Source of the DNA: Limnomonas spitsbergensis | Lineage: Eukaryota; Chlorophyta; Chlorophyceae; Chlamydomonadales | NCBI GenBank assembly: GCA_037349105.1 | Contig: JAYJMM010000020.1 | Coordinates: 242,001-306,000, forward strand | Direction: 5' to 3' | DNA: 64,000 nucleotides | Part shown: positions 1-10,624 of the stretch, piece after piece | Layout of the letters: each line of letters opens with the position of its first letter | How positions within the stretch are numbered: position 1 is the stretch's first letter | Made by a program: the position numbers and the translations under genes | Notes under the pieces: model-generated | What the model was told of the DNA's origin: nothing | Database searches by the model: none | The model's input: the letters and a program-made list of their open reading frames with translations, nothing else

Positions 1-1032
1 TGCTGTTTCTGACGCACAGCGTAGCCTACTGACGCCGACTGTGCCATGATTGACCGCAGCCTCCTCAGGCTTCCACTGGTGGTCCAGCCCGCGGCGTATG
101 AGTCTCCCTGGTCAGCAGCTACAGCGCCGGCGACCTCGACACCTGCCACAGATAAGGCTGTCGCTGCCGCTGCTTCGACAACGGCGGCCGCCTTTGCTTT
201 TGCGGCTTCTACTACCGCAGCCGCTGCCGATGCGGCGGTCTCCACCACAGCCGGTGCCGCGGCTGACGATGACGACGTGACTATTGTCGTGGCTGCGAGC
301 GTCGCCGCGGCCTCAACGATCGCCGCAGCAGCAGTCGCCGCTGCTTTGACGACGGCGGCAGCGGCGGCTTCGACCACGGCCGGCGTCGCATCTGTCGTAG
401 ACGCATCGAACACAGCTGCCGCCGCCGCCGCTGTCACTGCTTCAACTAATGCTGCAGCTGCTACCGCTGCCGCCTCAACAACAGCCGCTGCCATTGCTGC
501 CGCCGCTGTCGTTGCCTCCACCACAGTCGCCTGTGACAAACGCCTGGACCTGGAGCGATATAGCACCTGCTCCTGCGCCCTCGCCTGGTTGTTTTCTGGC
601 CTCCTCCCCCTCCGCCTCCTTCTCCGCCTCCTTCCTCCGTCCTCCCCCCCTTCGTTCCCCCATACCTGCGAGTACCGCCCGTCCTCAGTCCCCCTAATCT
701 TCGCCCTCTCAGCAGCCGAAGCGCCCTCAAAACAACCGGCTCGTCATAATGCTGATTTCTTATCAAGCGATCCTCAATCACCACTCGTGTCAAGTCCATG
801 CTGCCATTACGTCTCGCGCGCTGTGACATCATTGGTCATGAAAGGAACCGCGGGGCAATCCCACCGTTGCCTTGGCCGGCCGCCCACCGCCCATCCTCGG
901 TGCCCTCGCTCCCGTCATCACTGTCGTCTTCGCTCCATTGTTTGACGCGGGGAGGGCGCGTGTGTAAAACGATTTGTTGTTCAAAACGCCCCAGGTGCCG
1001 TCAAGGGGGTCCTCATCCTTGGGGTGCGCACC
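1..1032 (-). pseudogene. Guanylyl cyclase fragment, copy 1 (upstream part only)
   Basis: This is the upstream half of a minus-strand cyclase gene fragment; its catalytic exons lie left of the window. It starts at an exon preceded by a pyrimidine-rich CCTTAG acceptor (exon end at 1032), then the conserved RVVIEDRL..NQHYDEPVV segment, an Arg/Gly-rich stretch and a long Ala/Val-rich stretch. Compared with copy 10 the first exon lacks one A in the run near 967, so the frame is broken there. It also lacks the roughly 54-bp segment containing TTCCACGTAAGTAGG that units 3-10 carry near the equivalent of 733. The plus-strand Ala-rich frame over the same bases is a shadow of GCN-rich repeats. Confidence 0.7.
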
Positions 1033-1355
1033 CTAAGGGGAAAGGGCGATGAATCTGTTAATAAAAGACAAGTCCAAAAATCATGAAATAGTTGCTTACA
1101 AAAAATAGCAGTCGACAATGAAACAGACTATTGGTATTTTCATGAAAGAGTAGTCACAACTTCAGCAGATAATGGTCTTCATGATGCATGTGCACCCCTG
1201 CTGTACCCCACGGTGAAAGAAGGACGGTTGCAAGAGAAGTGCGCCATGGTGAAAGAAAATTCGAAAATGAATACTGCAAAATGATGTGAGCAACGTCCCC
1301 TTGGCAATGTCCCGCCTGTCTCAATACCACCTCCCGCTTGCATGCATCTTGCCAA

Positions 1356-1676
1356 CATGCCTGCATGCAAGCATCCCTGCCTCTTGTCACCCTGTCTGCC
1401 TCCTGCCTGCCTGCCTCATGCCTGTCTGCCTGCCTCCGCCTGCCTCCTGCCTGCCTGCCTCATGTCTGCCTGCCTCCTCCCTGTCTGCCCCCATCATGCA
1501 AGCCTGCCTGCCTCCTTCCTTCCTGCCTCCAGTCTACCTCTGTCCTTCCTTCCTGCCCCCTGACTGCCTCTTGCCTGTCTGCCTCTTGCCTGTCTGCCTC
1601 ATGTCTGCCTCTTGCCTGTCTGCCTCATGTCTGCCTCCTACCTGCCTCCTGCCTGCCTCCTACCTGCCTCTTGCCT
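1356..1676. repeat. TGCC-rich minisatellite, unit 1
   Basis: Tandem TGCC, TGCCTCC and TGTCTGCC words on the plus strand, immediately followed by the G-rich minisatellite. Open frames here (Leu-Pro-Ala-Cys repeats) are a by-product of the repeat. Confidence 0.95.
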
Positions 1677-1677
1677 G

Positions 1678-2580
1678 GTATGAGGGTTTTGATATATGAG
1701 TTTAGGGATGATGATTTAGGGGTGGGGTTCTTGGGATGAGGGTTTGGGGATGAGGGTTTAAGAATGCGGGTTCAGGGATGAGAGTATATGGATGTGGGTT
1801 TATGGATAAGGGTTTAGGGATCATGGCTCATGTATTAGGGTTTCGAGATGCGGGTTCAAGGGATGGGGGTTCATGGATGACAGTTCAGGGGTGAGGGTTA
1901 AGGTATGAGAGTTAATGGATGAGGGTTTAGGGATGAGGGTTTATTGATGAGGGCGTATGCATGCGGGTTTATGAATGAGGGGTTATGAATGAGGGTTTGG
2001 GATGGGGGTTGAGGGATGAGGGCTCAGGGATAATGATTATGGATGCGGGTTTCGGAATTGGAGTTTAGTAATGAGGGTTTATTAATGAGGGTTTATTAAT
2101 GAGGATTCATGAATGAGGGTTCATGGATGAGGGTATATTAATGAGGGTTCATGGATGAGGGTTCATGGATGAAATTTCATGGATGAGGGTTCATAGATGA
2201 GGGTTTTTGAATGAGGGTTTATGGATGAGGGTGCATGGATGATGGTTCATTAATGAGGGTTCATTTATGAGGGTTTATGAATGCGGGTTTACGAATGAGG
2301 GTTCATTAATGGGGTTTAATGAATGACGGTTCATGTGTGATGGTTTATGAATGCGGGTTCGTGGATGCGGGTTCATGGATGAGGGTTCATGGATGAGGGT
2401 TCATGGATGAGGGTTTATGAATGACGGTTCATGGATGAGGGTTCATGGATGAGGGTTTATGGATGCAGGTTCATGGATGAGGGTTTATGAATAAGGGTTC
2501 GTGAATGCGAATTTATGGATAAGGGTTTATGGATGTGGGTTTATGAATGAGGGTTTATGGATGAGGGTTTATGGATGGGG
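1678..2580. repeat. G-rich telomere-like minisatellite, unit 1
   Basis: A roughly 14-bp period alternating forms such as GAGGGTTTATGAAT and GAGGGTTCATGGAT, with GGG every unit on the plus strand. The 5' end contains true TTTAGGG words. Relative to the cyclase fragment it lies 3' of the last exon. Confidence 0.95.
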
Positions 2581-2613
2581 TATACCCAGCGAGCTCAACC
2601 TGCATTAACCCAC

Positions 2614-4987
2614 CTCTCTGCGTGGTGTTGGTCCTCATGTTGCAGCCCTGATGCGGCAAAGTATCAGTCCCCGATAGTCTCAATCGTGTACACGGGTTGG
2701 TTCATGGTCATGGCATCAAAGTGTGAGTAGAGCTCATTCAGCATGGACATCACGGCCAGGGACTCAACATGTGTGGAGGGGAGGAGAGGCGGGAAGAGAA
2801 GTGAAAGACATATCAGAACCTGGGGACTTGACTTTTGTGGGGCTGAGTTGGAGGCAGGGTCGTCAAAGTGTGAATACAGCTAATTCAGCATATACATCAC
2901 GGCTTGGGGCTCAACCTGTGAACAGAGAGTGAGAAGCAGGGAGGGATTAAGAGGGAGCTCCTCCTAGGTGGGGAGGAGAAGCAAACCAATGGAAGTCGGA
3001 GGGGGCCTAGTTTTAGAGGGAGGGAGAAGCAGGGAGGGATTAAGGGGGCGCTCCACCTAGGTGGGGAGGAGAAGCAAAACAATGAAAGTCAGAGGGGGGC
3101 CTAGTTGTCGGGAGGGAGAAGCAGGGAGGGGAGAGGGGCCAAACAAGAGGGACACGAGGGACAGGAAGAAAAGGGGGGAGGGAGGAAAGGAGTATCTAAA
3201 CAAGTTATGTGTAGAGATTTGTTTTGTAATCAAATCCATGAACTCTCTATTATGTCGGCCCTATTGTATCCCGCAGCACGTGGCTTTTGCTGAAGTCATT
3301 TATTTTGACGGGGGAGGCTACATAAAGGGGAGGAATTCAACGTATTCACTATACCATTTAAATGTATTATATACAATTGGTTTGACCAGCCAATGCCCAA
3401 AGTGCCTGCGGGATATAAGGCACACATCCGTAAACCCGACAATGGCATCTAACAACAGCCATGAACTCTCTATTATGTCGGCCCTATTGTATCCCGCAGC
3501 ACGTGGCTTTTGCTGAAGTCATTTATTTTGACGGGGGAGGCTACATAAAGGGGAGGAATTCAACGTATTCACTATACCATTTAAATGTATTATATACAAT
3601 TGGTTTGACCAGCCAATGCCCAAAGTGCCTGCGGGATATAAGGCACACATCCTTAAACCCAACAATGGCATCTAACAACAGCGTGACATCGGGGTGCCAC
3701 TCGGCACAGTTTTTAAGCCAACTGGATACACTAGATCCACTAGATATAACCCCATGCCGTACCTGCTGGCACATGTCTGTGAACCCAACAATGTCTGCAA
3801 ACAGCAGCGTGACATCAGGATGCCACTCGGCATTGTCCTGACTCCCCTTGGAAGTTGGAAAAGAAAACACCGGAGAAGATGGCAGCTGCGGTGACGGCAC
3901 TCCGAGCGGTCGCAGCTCTTGCTGCGGCCACAGGAGCTGCGACAGCCCAGACCAGTGCTGTTTCTGACGCACAGCGTAGCCTACTGACGCCGACTGTGCC
4001 ATGATTGACCGCAGCCTCCTCAGGCTTCCACTGGTGGTCCAGCCCGCGGCGTATGAGTCTCCCTGGTCAGCAGCTACAGCGCCGGCGACCTCGACACCTG
4101 CCACAGATAAGGCTGTCGCTGCCGCTGCTTCGACAACGGCGGCCGCCTTTGCTTTTGCGGCTTCTACTACCGCAGCCGCTGCCGATGCGGCGGTCTCCAC
4201 CACAGCCGGTGCCGCGGCTGACGATGACGACGTGACTATTGTCGTGGCTGCGAGCGTCGCCGCGGCCTCAACGATCGCCGCAGCAGCAGTCGCCGCTGCT
4301 TTGACGACGGCGGCAGCGGCGGCTTCGACCACGGCCGGCGTCGCATCTGTCGTAGACGCATCGAACACAGCTGCCGCCGCCGCCGCTGTCACTGCTTCAA
4401 CTAATGCTGCAGCTGCTACCGCTGCCGCCTCAACAACAGCCGCTGCCATTGCTGCCGCCGCTGTCGTTGCCTCCACCACAGTCGCCTGTGACAAACGCCT
4501 GGACCTGGAGCGATATAGCACCTGCTCCTGCGCCCTCGCCTGGTTGTTTTCTGGCCTCCTCCCCCTCCGCCTGCTTCTCCGCCTCCTTCCTCCGTCCTCC
4601 CCCCCTTCGTTCCCCCATACCTGCGAGTACCGCCCGTCCTCAGTCCCCCTAATCTTCGCCCTCTCAGCAGCCGAAACGCCCTCAAAACAACCGGCTCGTC
4701 ATAATGCTGATTTCTTATCAAGCGATCCTCAATCACCACTCGTGTCAAGTCCATGCTGCCATTACGTCTCGCGCGCTGTGACATCATTGGTCATGAAAGG
4801 AACCGCGGGGCAATCCCACCGTTGCCTTGGCCGGCCGCCCACCGCCCATCCTCGGTGCCCTCGCTCCCGTCATCACTGTCGTCTTCGCTCCATTGTTTGA
4901 CGCGGGGAGGGCGCGTGTGTAAAACGATTTGTTGTTCAAAACGCCCCAGGTGCCGTCAAGGGGGTCCTCATCCTTGGGGTGCGCACC
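2614..4987 (-). pseudogene. Guanylyl cyclase fragment, copy 2
   Basis: Minus-strand class III cyclase fragment. The catalytic exon at 3763-3837 encodes 25 residues with EWHPDVTLLFADIVGFT and ends in CAG before a GTACGG donor. The exon at 2614-2768 (155 nt) begins VESLAVMSML and carries KIETIGD-like sequence followed by TGA. In this copy the lysine is threonine (VYTIE), and the acceptor before the second exon reads CCACACAT, so its AG is lost. Decayed duplicates of the FADIVGF exon lie in the intron at about 3400-3460 and 3620-3720. The upstream frame is broken near 4520. Class III cyclases make cGMP or cAMP; E in KIETIGD is the guanine-specifying residue of guanylyl cyclases. The catalytic C-terminal half is missing, so this copy cannot be active. 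Confidence 0.8.
3237..3682. repeat. 223-bp direct duplication inside unit 1
   Basis: Two tandem copies start at CATGAACTCTCTATTATG (about 3237 and 3460). Each ends inside the decayed copy of the FADIVGF exon, so part of the exon is duplicated with the intron. Confidence 0.9.
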
Positions 4988-5310
4988 CTAAGGGGAAAGG
5001 GCGATGAATCTGTTAATAAAAGACAAGTCCAAAAATCATGAAATAGTTGCTTACAAAAAATAGCAGTCGACAATGAAACAGACTATTGGTATTTTCATGA
5101 AAGAGTAGTCACAACTTCAGCAGATAATGGTCTTCATGATGCATGTGCACCCCTGCTGTACCCCACGGTGAAAGAAGGACGGTTGCAAGAGAAGTGCGCC
5201 ATGGTGAAAGAAAATTCGAAAATGAATACTGCAAAATGATGTGAGCAACGTCCCCTTGGCAATGTCCCGCCTGTCTCAATACCACCTCCCGCTTGCATGC
5301 ATCTTGCCAA

Positions 5311-5631
5311 CATGCCTGCATGCAAGCATCCCTGCCTCTTGTCACCCTGTCTGCCTCCTGCCTGCCTGCCTCATGCCTGTCTGCCTGCCTCCGCCTGCCT
5401 CCTGCCTGCCTGCCTCATGTCTGCCTGCCTCCTCCCTGTCTGCCCCCATCATGCAAGCCTGCCTGCCTCCTTCCTTCCTGCCTCCAGTCTACCTCTGTCC
5501 TTCCTTCCTGCCCCCTGACTGCCTCTTGCCTGTCTGCCTCTTGCCTGTCTGCCTCATGTCTGCCTCTTGCCTGTCTGCCTCATGTCTGCCTCCTACCTGC
5601 CTCCTGCCTGCCTCCTACCTGCCTCTTGCCT
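5311..5631. repeat. TGCC-rich minisatellite, unit 2
   Basis: Same composition and position as in unit 1. Confidence 0.95.
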
Positions 5632-5632
5632 G

Positions 5633-6535
5633 GTATGAGGGTTTGGATATATGAGTTTAGGGATGATGATTTAGGGGTGGGGTTCTTGGGATGAGGGTTT
5701 GGGGATGAGGGTTTAAGAATGCGGGTTCAGGGATGAGAGTATATGGATGTGGGTTTATGGATAAGGGTTTAGGGATCATGGCTCATGTATTAGGGTTTCG
5801 AGATGCGGGTTCAAGGGATGGGGGTTCATGGATGACAGTTCAGGGGTGAGGGTTAAGGGATGAGAGTTAATGGATGAGGGTTTAGGGATGAGGGTTTATT
5901 GATGAGGGCGTATGCATGCGGGTTTATGAATGAGGGGTTATGAATGAGGGTTTGGGATGGGGGTTGAGGGATGAGGGCTCAGGGATAATGATTATGGATG
6001 CGGGTTTCGGAATTGGAGTTTAGTAATGAGGGTTTATTAATGAGGGTTTATTAATGAGGGTTCATGAATGAGGGTTCATGGATGAGGGTATATTAATGAG
6101 GGTTCATGGATGAGGGTTCATGAATGAAATGTCATGGATGAGGGTTCATAGATGAGGGTTTTTGAATGAGGGTTTATGGATGAGGGTGCATGGATGATGG
6201 TTCATTAATGAGGGTTCATTTATGAGGGTTTATGAATGCGGGTTTACGAATGAGGGTTCATTAATGGGGTTTAATGAATGACGGTTCATGTGTGATGGTT
6301 TATGAATGCGGGTTCGTGGATGCGGGTTCATGGATGAGGCTTCATGGATGAGGGTTCATGGATGAGGGTTTATGAATGACGGTTCATGGATGAGGGTTCA
6401 TGGATGAGGGTTTATGGATGCAGGTTCATGGATGAGGGTTTATGAATAAGGGTTCGTGAATGCGAATTTATGGATAAGGGTTTATGGATGTGGGTTTATG
6501 AATGAGGGTTTATGGATGAGGGTTTATGGATGGGG
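5633..6535. repeat. G-rich telomere-like minisatellite, unit 2
   Basis: About 14-bp GAGGGTTTATG-type units, about 0.9 kb, as in unit 1. Confidence 0.95.
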
Positions 6536-6568
6536 TATACCCAGCGAGCTCAACCTGCATTAACCCAC

Positions 6569-8918
6569 CTCTCTGCGTGGTGTTGGTCCTCATGTTGCAG
6601 CCCTGATGCGGCAAAGTATCAGTCCCCGATAGTCTCAATCGTGTACACGGGTTGGGTCATGGTCATGGCATCAAAGTGTGAGTAGAGCTCATTCAGCATG
6701 GACATCACGGCCAGGGACTCAACATGTGTGGAGGGGAGGAGAGGCGGGAAGAGAAGTGAAAGACATATCAGAACCTGGGGACTTGACTTTTGTGGGGCTG
6801 AGTTGGAGGCAGGGTCGTCAAAGTGTGAATACAGCTAATTCAGCATATACATCACGGTTTGGGGCTCAACCTGTGAACAGAGAGTGAGAAGCAGGGAGGG
6901 ATTAAGAGGGAGCTCCTCCTAGGTGGGGAGGAGAAGCAAACCAATGGAAGTCGGAGGGGGCCTAGTTTTAGAGGGAGGGAGAAGCAGGGAGGGATTAAGG
7001 GGGCGCTCCACCTAGGTGGGGAGGAGAAGCAAAACAATGAAAGTCAGAGGGGGGCCTAGTTGTCGGGAGGGAGAAGCAGGGAGGGGAGAGGGGCCAAACA
7101 AGAGGGACACGAGGGACAGGAAGAAAAGGGGGGAGGGAGGAAAGGAGTATCTAAACAAGTTATGTGTAGAGATTTGTTTTGTAATCAAATCCATGAACTC
7201 TCTATTATGTCGGCCCTATTGTATCCCGCAGCACGTGGCTTTTGCTGAAGTCATTTATTTTGACGGGGGAGGCTACATAAAGGGGAGGAATTCAACGTAT
7301 TCACTATACCATTTAAATGTATTATATACAATTGGTTTGACCAGCCAATGCCCAAAGTGCCTGCGGGATATAAGGCACACATCCGTAAACCCGACAATGG
7401 CATCTAACAACAGCCATGAACTCTCTATTATGTCGGCCCTATTGTATCCCGCAGCACGTGGCTTTTGCTGAAGTCATTTATTTTGACGGGGGAGGCTACA
7501 TAAAGGGGAGGAATTCAACGTATTCACTATACCATTTAAATGTATTATATACAATTGGTTTGACCAGCCAATGCCCAAAGTGCCTGCGGGATATAAGGCA
7601 CACATCCTTAAACCCAACAATGGCATCTAACAACAGCGTGACATCGGGGTGCCACTCGGCACAGTTTTTAAGCCAACTGGATACACTAGATCCACCAGAT
7701 CTACTAGATATAACCCCATGCCGTACCTGCTGGCACATGTCTGTGAACCCAACAATGTCTGCAAACAGCAGCGTGACATCAGGATGCCACTCGGCATTGT
7801 CCTGACTCACCTTGGAAGTTGGAGAAGAAAACACCGGAGAAGATGGCAGCTGCGGTGACGGCACTCCGAGCGGCCGCAGCTGTTACTGCGGCCACAGCAG
7901 CTGCGACAGCCCAGACCAGTGCTGTTTCTGACGCACAGCGTAGCCTACTGACGCCGACTGTGCCATGATTGACCGCAGCCTCCTCAGGCTTCCACTGGTG
8001 GTCCAGCCCGCGGCGCATGAGTCTCCCTGGTCAGCAGCTACAGCGCCGGCGACCTCGACACCTGCCACAGATAAGGCTGTCGCTGCCGCTGCTTCGACAA
8101 CGGCGGCCGCCTTTGCTTTTGCGGCTTCTACTACCGCAGCCGCTGCCGATGCGGCGGTCTCCACCACAGCCGGCGCCGCGGCTGACGATGACGACGTGAC
8201 TATTGTCGTGGCTGCGAGCGTCGCCGCGGCCTCAACGATCGCCGCAGCAGCAGTCGCCGCTGCTTTGACGACGGCGGCAGCGGCGGCTTCGACCACAGCC
8301 GGCGTCGCATCTGTCGTAGCCGCATCGAACACAGCTGCCGCCGCCCCCGCTGTCACTGCTTCAACTACTGCTGCAGCTGCTACCGCTGCCGCCTCAACAA
8401 CAGCCGCTGCCACTGCTGCCGCCGCTGTGGCTGCCTCCACCACAGTCGCCTGTGACAAACGCCTGGACCTGCAGCGATATAGCACCTGCTCCTGCGCCCT
8501 CGCCTGGTTGTTTTCTGGCCTCCTCCCCCTCCGCCTCCTTCTCCGCCTCCTTCCTCCGTCCTCCCCCCCTTCGTTCCCCCATACCTGCGAGTACCGCCCG
8601 TCCTCAGTCCCCCTAATCTTCGCCCTCTCAGCAGCCGAAGCGCCCTTCCACGTAAGTAGGCAAGACTTGTGCCTCCGTACCCGCCCGCGCTGACGAGCCA
8701 AAACAACCGGCTCGTCATAATGCTGATTTATCATCAAGCGATCCTCAATCACCACTCGTGTCATGTCCATGCTGCCATTACGTCTCCCGCGATGTGACAT
8801 CATTGGTCCTGAAAGGAACCGCGGGACAATCCCACCGTTGCCTTGGCCGGCCGCCCACCGCCCATCCTCGGTGCCCTCGCTCCCGTCATCACTGTCGTCT
8901 TCGCTCCATTGCTTGACG
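6569..8918 (-). pseudogene. Guanylyl cyclase fragment, copy 3
   Basis: Minus-strand fragment with exon 7727-7801 (FADIVGF) and exon 6569-6723 (KIETIGD then TGA). The acceptor of the second exon again reads CCACACAT, as in copy 2. The open frame is split between 7496-7864 and 7883-8803. The upstream half (MMSHRGRRNGSMD..) lies in unit 3 and already shows the internal deletion that removes the first exon seen in copies 1, 2 and 10. Confidence 0.8.
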
Positions 8919-8985
8919 CAGAAAGGGCCGTGTGCAATGCCCCGCCTGTCTCAATACCACCTCCCGCTTGCATGCATCTTGCCAA

Positions 8986-9310
8986 CATGCCTGCATGCAA
9001 GCCTCCCTGCCTCCTGTCACCCTGTCTGCCTCCTGCCTGCCTGCCTCCTGCCTCATGCCTGCCTGCCTGCCTCCGCCTGCCTCCTGCCTGCCTGCCTCAT
9101 GTCTGCCTGCCTCCTCCCTGTCTGCCCCCATCATGCAAGCCTGCCTGCCTCCTTCCTTCCTGCCTCCAGTCTACCTCTGTCCTCCCTTCCTGCCCCCTGA
9201 CTGTCTCTTGCCTGTCTGCCTCTTGCCTGTCTGCCTCATGTCTGCCTCCTGCCTGCCTCCTGCCTGCCTCCTACCTGCCTCCTGCCTGCCTCCTACCTGC
9301 CCTTTGCCTG
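8986..9310. repeat. TGCC-rich minisatellite, unit 3
   Basis: TGCC/TGCCTCC tandem words as in the other units, with slightly different copy numbers. Confidence 0.95.
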
Positions 9311-9311
9311 G

Positions 9312-10590
9312 TATGAGGGTTTGGATATGTGAGTTTAGGGATGATGATTTAGGGGTGGGGTTCTTGGGATGAGGGTTTGGGGATGAGGGTTTAAGAATGC
9401 GGGTTCAGGGATGAGAGTATATGGATGTGGGTTTATGGATAAGGGTTTAGGGATCATTGCTCATGGATTAGGGTTTCGAGATGCGGGTTCAAGGGATGAG
9501 GGTTCATGGATGACAGTTCAGGGGTGAGGAGTAAGGGATGAGAGTTAATGGATGAGGGTTTATGGATGAGGGTTTATTAATGAGGGCTTATGAATGCGGG
9601 TTTATGAATGAGTGGTTATGAATGATGGTTTGGGGTGGGGGTTGAGGGATGAGGGCTCAGGGATAAGGGTTATGGATGCGGGTTTAGGGATTGGAGTTTA
9701 TTAATGAGGGTTTATGAATGAGGGTTCATGAATGAGGATTTATGAATGAGGGTTCATGGATGAGGGCTTATGAATGAGGGTTCGTGGATGCGGGTTTATG
9801 AATGCGGGTTCATGGATGAGGGTTTATGAATGCGGGTTCATTAATGAGGGTTTATGTATGAGGGTTCAGGGATGAGTGGTTATGAATGATAGTTCATGGA
9901 TGAGGGTTTATGAATGATGGTTCATGGATGAGGGTTCATGGATGAAAGTCCATGGATGAGGGTTCATGGATGAGGGTTTTTACATGAGGGTTTATGAATG
10001 AGGGTGCATGGATGAGGGTTCATTAATGAGGGTTCATTTATGAGGGTTTATGAATGCGGGTTTATGGATGAGGGATCATCAATGGGGTTTAATGAATGAG
10101 GGTTCATGTGTGAGGGTTTATGAATGAGGGTTCGTGGATGAGGGTTTATGCATGAGGGTTCATGGATGAGGGTTTTTGAATGACGGTTCATGGATGAGGG
10201 TTCATGGATGAGGGTTTATGGATGCGGGTTCATGGATGATGGTTTATGAATAAGGGTTCATGAATGCGGGTTTGTGAATGAGGGTTTATGGATGAGGGTT
10301 TATGGATGCGGGTGTATGGATGAGGGTGCATGGATGCGGGTGTATGGATGAGGGTTTATGGATGAGGGTTTATGGACGAGGGTTTATGGACGAGGGTTTA
10401 TGAATGAGGGTTTATGGATGAGGGATCATGGATGAGGGTTCATGGATGAGGGTGTATGAATGAGGGTGTATGAATGAGGGTTTATGAATGAAGGTTTATG
10501 AATGAGAATTTATGGATAGGGGTTTATAAATGAGGGTTTATGAATGAGGGTTTATGAATGAGGGTTTATGGATGAGGGTTTATGGATGGG
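9312..10590. repeat. G-rich telomere-like minisatellite, unit 3
   Basis: About 1.28 kb of roughly 14-bp GAGGGTTTATG/GAGGGTTCATG units (about 90 copies), longer than in units 1 and 2. Confidence 0.95.
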
Positions 10591-10624
10591 GTATACCCAG
10601 CGAGCTCAACCTGCATTAACCCAC

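Larger units (their letters stand above)
46..4000. repeat. Macrosatellite unit 1 (3955 bp, long type)
   Basis: Keeps the approximately 941-1300 segment that is missing from units 3-9. It has a short G-rich minisatellite (about 0.9 kb) and two copies of the 223-bp sub-repeat (3237 and 3460). It is almost identical to unit 2. Confidence 0.95.
4001..7964. repeat. Macrosatellite unit 2 (3964 bp, long type)
   Basis: Near-identical to unit 1, including the approximately 4896-5255 segment, the short G-rich minisatellite and two 223-bp sub-repeats (7192, 7415). It is 9 bp longer than unit 1 because of CACCAGATCTACTAGATA-type variation near 7690. Confidence 0.95.

Noticed and set aside
46..945. Plus-strand 299-codon Ala-rich ORF (and its equivalents in each unit)
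   Set aside because: The minus-strand frame over the same bases continues into a recognised catalytic exon; the plus frame is GCN-repeat shadow and ends in Pro/Leu/Ser-rich sequence with no domain.
1286..1739. Long Cys/Leu/Pro/Ala-rich ORFs over the TGCC repeats
   Set aside because: All frames of a 4-bp-based repeat are open; no start context or conservation beyond the repeat.
1678..2580. Genuine telomere
   Set aside because: The unit is about 14 bp with GAGGGTTTATG variants, is internal, and is repeated in every array unit; only a few words match TTTAGGG.
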